DNA of 7,905 nt from Candidatus Melainabacteria bacterium (GTDB lineage: Bacteria; Cyanobacteriota; Vampirovibrionia; LMEP-6097), in NCBI GenBank assembly GCA_028817775.1, contig JAPPOW010000143.1, forward strand, positions 1 through 7,905. Reading direction: 5' to 3'. Positions 6,268-7,905 of the stretch are shown piece by piece (position 1 is the stretch's first letter; the number at the start of each line of letters is the position of its first letter). The notes below the pieces were generated by a model that made no database searches, had not been told where the DNA came from, and saw only the letters and a list, made by a program, of their open reading frames with translations. Position numbers and translations under genes: made by a program.

Positions 6268-6856
6268 CGTTTTGCTCTTCTTCCTCCACCAAGATTTGGC
6301 GTTTGCCTGGTTTCAATCTTAGCTTATCTTTGATCTTGTTCTTCAGATTGGTAAAGATTTCTTTTACCTTGCGTTTAACCTCAAAGTCATCACTTAGTGA
6401 GACAAAGGTGGTTGGTCCTGCTTGCATTTCCACATCGAGTAAGTCACCCAAAGCTTCAAATAAAGCTCTAAACTTGATTCTATCAAAAGCATAATCTCTA
6501 AATGTAATCTCATGACTTAGGTCAAAAGACTCAATAAATTGCAGTATCTCAGCACTGCTAATAGTGCGGTCAAATTTAATTAAGTTCTGCAATGAAGGTG
6601 GTAAATTATCAAACTCGTCCTCATCATAGTCATAAGCTAGGATTTGCTTAAGCCGGCGACCTTTGATAACCTTGCGGATGTCTTTGCGCAACTCATGTAA
6701 ATACTTACTATTTATGAGTTGAGAGACAGGACCATAGTGATGACTCTGAGGAGTCATTGATTCGATATTGCTTTGCTGAACAGGCTGAGTGCCAGCGACA
6801 GGTTTTGCCGCCCGCATAAATTGGCTTGCTTGGGTTTGTGGTCCGTTAATTTGCAT
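6245..6856 (-). CDS. Hypothetical protein, first gene of the sufE-lpxB operon
   Basis: I do not recognise this 203-residue protein. The first 45 residues or so are rich in Q, P, S and T and look disordered. Residues 52-75 are strongly basic (ELRKDIRKVIKGRRLK). The middle part, about 80-150, has regular amphipathic helices (AEILQFIESFDLS, FRALFEALGDLLDVEM). Residues 158-188 are Lys-rich and the tail is acidic (VEEEEQNDEYGE). There is no signal peptide, membrane segment or cysteine, so it is probably cytosolic and possibly binds nucleic acid or a partner protein. Its TAA at 6245-6247 lies inside sufE, so the two are translated together. The ATG at 6856 has no clear Shine-Dalgarno. An inverted repeat stands 11 bases upstream. 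The length and overlap make it a convincing gene; any function would be invention. Confidence 0.72.
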   Translation of the reverse strand: MQINGPQTQASQFMRAAKPVAGTQPVQQSNIESMTPQSHHYGPVSQLINSKYLHELRKDIRKVIKGRRLKQILAYDYDEDEFDNLPPSLQNLIKFDRTISSAEILQFIESFDLSHEITFRDYAFDRIKFRALFEALGDLLDVEMQAGPTTFVSLSDDFEVKRKVKEIFTNLKNKIKDKLRLKPGKRQILVEEEEQNDEYGESV

Positions 6857-6866
6857 CTTAATTTGA

Positions 6867-6894
6867 GATACTTTTTAATGAGACGTTAAGTATC
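6867..6894. promoter_or_regulatory. Inverted repeat in the leader of the sufE-lpxB operon
   Basis: GATACTT (6867-6873) and AAGTATC (6888-6894) are perfect complements, extendable by AA/TT with a three-T bulge around a TGAGACG loop. It ends 11 bases before the ATG at 6856. On the minus strand it covers a TTGATA that could be a -35, although the matching -10 is poor. It could be an operator or a leader hairpin controlling the first gene of the operon. Confidence 0.3.
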
Positions 6895-6979
6895 AAGAAT
6901 TTGTTCGTATTTTATTTTGTTATTAAGTTTGATTGTGAATCATCTGTTGAGATTTGGTGGTTTTTCATTGATTTGTGGC

Positions 6980-6985
6980 TATAAT
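6980..6985 (+). promoter_or_regulatory. -10 box for tRNA-Cys
   Basis: A perfect TATAAT stands about 41 bases before the tRNA 5' end, leaving a leader of roughly 35 bases for RNase P to remove. No good -35 is found at 16-18 bases; TTGGTG at 6954 is 20 bases away. The assignment rests on the perfect -10 and its position. Confidence 0.5.
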
Positions 6986-7026
6986 ATTCCCTAGTCTTGT
7001 TAGGAGTTTATTCGACACAAGCCTGT

Positions 7027-7100
7027 GGTGGCATGGCCAAGTGGTAAGGCAGAGGTCTGCAACACCTTTACCCCCAGTTCGAATCTGGGTGCCACCTCCA
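7027..7100 (+). tRNA. tRNA-Cys (anticodon GCA)
   Basis: The complete cloverleaf can be paired by eye. The acceptor stem GGTGGCA (7027-7033) pairs with TGCCACC (7090-7096). The D stem is GCC/GGC (7036-7038 with 7048-7050). The anticodon stem 7052-7056 pairs with 7064-7068 with one G-U, and its loop CTGCAAC gives anticodon GCA at 7059-7061. The T stem is CCCAG/CTGGG (7073-7077 with 7085-7089) with loop TTCGAAT. Position 73 is U, usual for bacterial tRNA-Cys, and CCA is encoded at 7098-7100. Confidence 0.97.
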
Positions 7101-7114
7101 TATCTTGAGTAATT

Positions 7115-7274
7115 ACCTATTTGACGCCGTGCAGCGCTACTCTGAAAGCGCTGCTTTACTAGACTCTCAGACATTGAGGCAGCTTTGCTGCCTATAATCG
7201 TTCTAGACTCCTATTTGATAGATAAAGGCTGCGGTCTCGATAGAAAGAGTAGCGCCGTCCGGGATCAAATAGGT
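7115..7274 (+). ncRNA. Candidate structured RNA (6S-like rod with central bubble), identity unproven
   Basis: The 292 bases between tRNA-Cys and the last gene hold no credible ORF, but this part is highly paired. ACCTATTTGA (7115-7124) pairs perfectly with 7265-7274. GCGCTACTCT (7134-7143) pairs perfectly with 7246-7255. The 9 x 9 loop between them has further pairs (CCG with CGG). A large bubble follows, then CTAGA/TCTAG (7159-7163 with 7202-7206) and a terminal AGGCAGC-TTT-GCTGCCT hairpin (7177-7193). The closing stem, large central bubble, terminal stem and 160-base span recall 6S RNA, which mimics an open promoter and binds RNA polymerase. No conserved 6S sequence block is certain and no T-run terminator follows. 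Competing hairpins GCAGCGC/GCGCTGC (7131-7137 with 7148-7154) and CCTATTTGAT/ATCAAATAGG (7210-7219 with 7264-7273) use the same strands. The transcribed strand is assumed from the tRNA 15 bases upstream. Confidence 0.45.
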
Positions 7275-7356
7275 AGAATTCATGACTTGAAATTTTCCTT
7301 GCGGAACGGGACGTCACCTCCATTATTTGCAATTATCTATCATTGCAGATAAAAAC
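7275..7356. other. Intergenic tail with a small AT-rich hairpin and a copy of the tRNA 3' end
   Basis: No ORF is visible. CACCTCCAT at 7315-7323 repeats the last bases of tRNA-Cys with its CCA (7093-7101). TGCAAT and ATTGCA around 7329-7348 form a six-pair hairpin, with TTATCT/AGATAA as an overlapping alternative. It is too weak and AT-rich to call a terminator. Confidence 0.3.
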
Positions 7357-7386
7357 TTGACTTTCTTCGCCTGCCTGAGCTAATAT
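7357..7386 (+). promoter_or_regulatory. Sigma-70-type promoter of the right-edge gene
   Basis: TTGACT (7357-7362, one mismatch to TTGACA) and TAATAT (7381-7386) are separated by 18 bases. Only six bases lie between the -10 and the GTG at 7393, so transcription should start at or next to the start codon and the message may be leaderless. Confidence 0.55.
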
Positions 7387-7392
7387 CTTGAT

Positions 7393-7905
7393 GTGTTAAA
7401 TCTAGCCATATCAAGTCGAATAAGAGAAATCAAGGGCGATAGGCACGTTAGTGAAGTCCAGCGTGACATTGATGCTATGGATGATGCCGATAAGATGAGA
7501 GTCTTTGCTCAAGAGACTTTAGATTTTAATGGCTTTGATTTTGATTTTCGTGGATTGATGAGTCCTCTGTCTGCTCCAATATCAAATGTCTTTGAAACTC
7601 CTCCTGGGAGAAGTTTTTTTAGTCCAGAGTCACTTTCTCAAGCTGTATCTCGTATTGCTATGGGCTTGCATGGGAGACTTGTAGAGGTTTTTAATAGTTT
7701 GGGGGATGGAGCTTCAGAAGCTATCCAAACAATGGTGGTTGGTTTGACAGTTGCAATGAAGCATATAGGTCAAGTTGCTGAGTTGATCCCACATTTAATG
7801 AAAGAAAATGGTATCGAACTAAATAAAGAAAATTATATGAAGCATTTTGCTGCAAGTTTTGAATTTATCGATGACTTAACTCAATTGAATACCAATGATA
7901 TAAAT
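7393..7905 (+). CDS. Unrecognised protein, 3' truncated by window edge
   Basis: The frame is open from a TAA at 7381-7383 to the end of the window, giving 171 codons from GTG at 7393 with no stop. Later ATGs at 7477 and 7495 are alternatives. GTG is favoured because the promoter sits just before it and because the residues between (SRIREIKGDRHVSEVQRDID) look like normal helical protein. The visible part has no signal peptide. It starts with a charged helix, then a short aromatic and acidic segment (DFNGFDFDFRGL), a Pro/Ser stretch, and a long run of amphipathic helices (LHGRLVEVFNSLGDG, AIQTMVVGLTVAMKHIGQV). No family is recognised and no catalytic motif is seen. Codon use is AT-rich like the neighbours. 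Confidence 0.62.
   Translation, partial: MLNLAISSRIREIKGDRHVSEVQRDIDAMDDADKMRVFAQETLDFNGFDFDFRGLMSPLSAPISNVFETPPGRSFFSPESLSQAVSRIAMGLHGRLVEVFNSLGDGASEAIQTMVVGLTVAMKHIGQVAELIPHLMKENGIELNKENYMKHFAASFEFIDDLTQLNTNDIN

Noticed and set aside
6965..7174. Minus-strand ORF of 69 codons across tRNA-Cys
   Set aside because: It is antisense to a perfect tRNA and encodes the GGGTQIRTGGKG-type string typical of false ORFs over tRNA genes.
7115..7274. Reading the inverted repeats ACCTATTTGA/TCAAATAGGT as ends of a miniature transposon
   Set aside because: No direct target duplication flanks the ends, and the internal stems are coaxial with the outer ones, which fits an RNA rod better.
7301..7323. A fourth palindromic repeat copy around GGGACGTCACC
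   Set aside because: Only the GACGTCAC string matches; the CTGTCAT end and the outer stem are missing.
7101..7380. tmRNA, SRP RNA or RNase P RNA after the tRNA
   Set aside because: None of their conserved core sequences could be found; only a 6S-like shape remains.
1..7905. CRISPR array, insertion sequence or prophage genes
   Set aside because: No regularly spaced direct repeats, transposase or phage-like coding sequence was seen on either strand.

Overview
The window is AT-rich bacterial chromosome from an organism with an outer membrane: it carries lpxB, the lipid A disaccharide synthase, and a sulfatase with an export signal. SufE, an M16 peptidase domain, a tRNA-Cys with an encoded CCA end and several GTG or TTG starts fit an uncultured environmental Gram-negative lineage. 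I cannot name the phylum from the sequence. A non-photosynthetic relative of the cyanobacteria is only a guess.

Layout. Left block, + strand: the end of an M16-family protein whose zinc motif is destroyed (2-1186), abutted with no gap and in the same frame by a sulfotransferase (1187-2125). It converges on a long minus-strand block. In transcription order (right to left) that block is an unknown 203-residue protein (6856-6245), sufE (6267-5773), lpxB (5776-4538), a small ORF that has lost or never had a standard start (about 4516-4084), and an iduronate-2-sulfatase-like exported sulfatase (4059-2197). The first three genes overlap by 23 and 4 bases and probably form one operon. To the right is a + strand tRNA-Cys (7027-7100). 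A strongly structured non-coding stretch (7115-7274) follows it. Last comes an unrecognised gene running off the right edge (7393-7905), with a good promoter directly before its start.

Functional reading. lpxB belongs to lipid A synthesis and sufE to sulfur transfer for Fe-S clusters. The sulfotransferase adds sulfate to some acceptor and the sulfatase removes sulfate from some ester, and the two genes face each other tail to tail. A shared cell-surface or environmental sulfated glycan is possible but is inference.

Two things stand out beyond the genes. First, three copies of one short palindromic repeat family (2095-2131 on +, 2153-2194 on -, 5795-5849 on -) share their outer and GACGT positions while both arms of their stems change together. 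All three sit at gene 3' ends. Two of them are translated: they supply the C-terminal tails of SufE and of the sulfotransferase. Second, the 160-base region after tRNA-Cys can fold into a long rod with a central bubble (6S-RNA-like). The same strands can instead form two competing local hairpins, which looks like a conformational switch.
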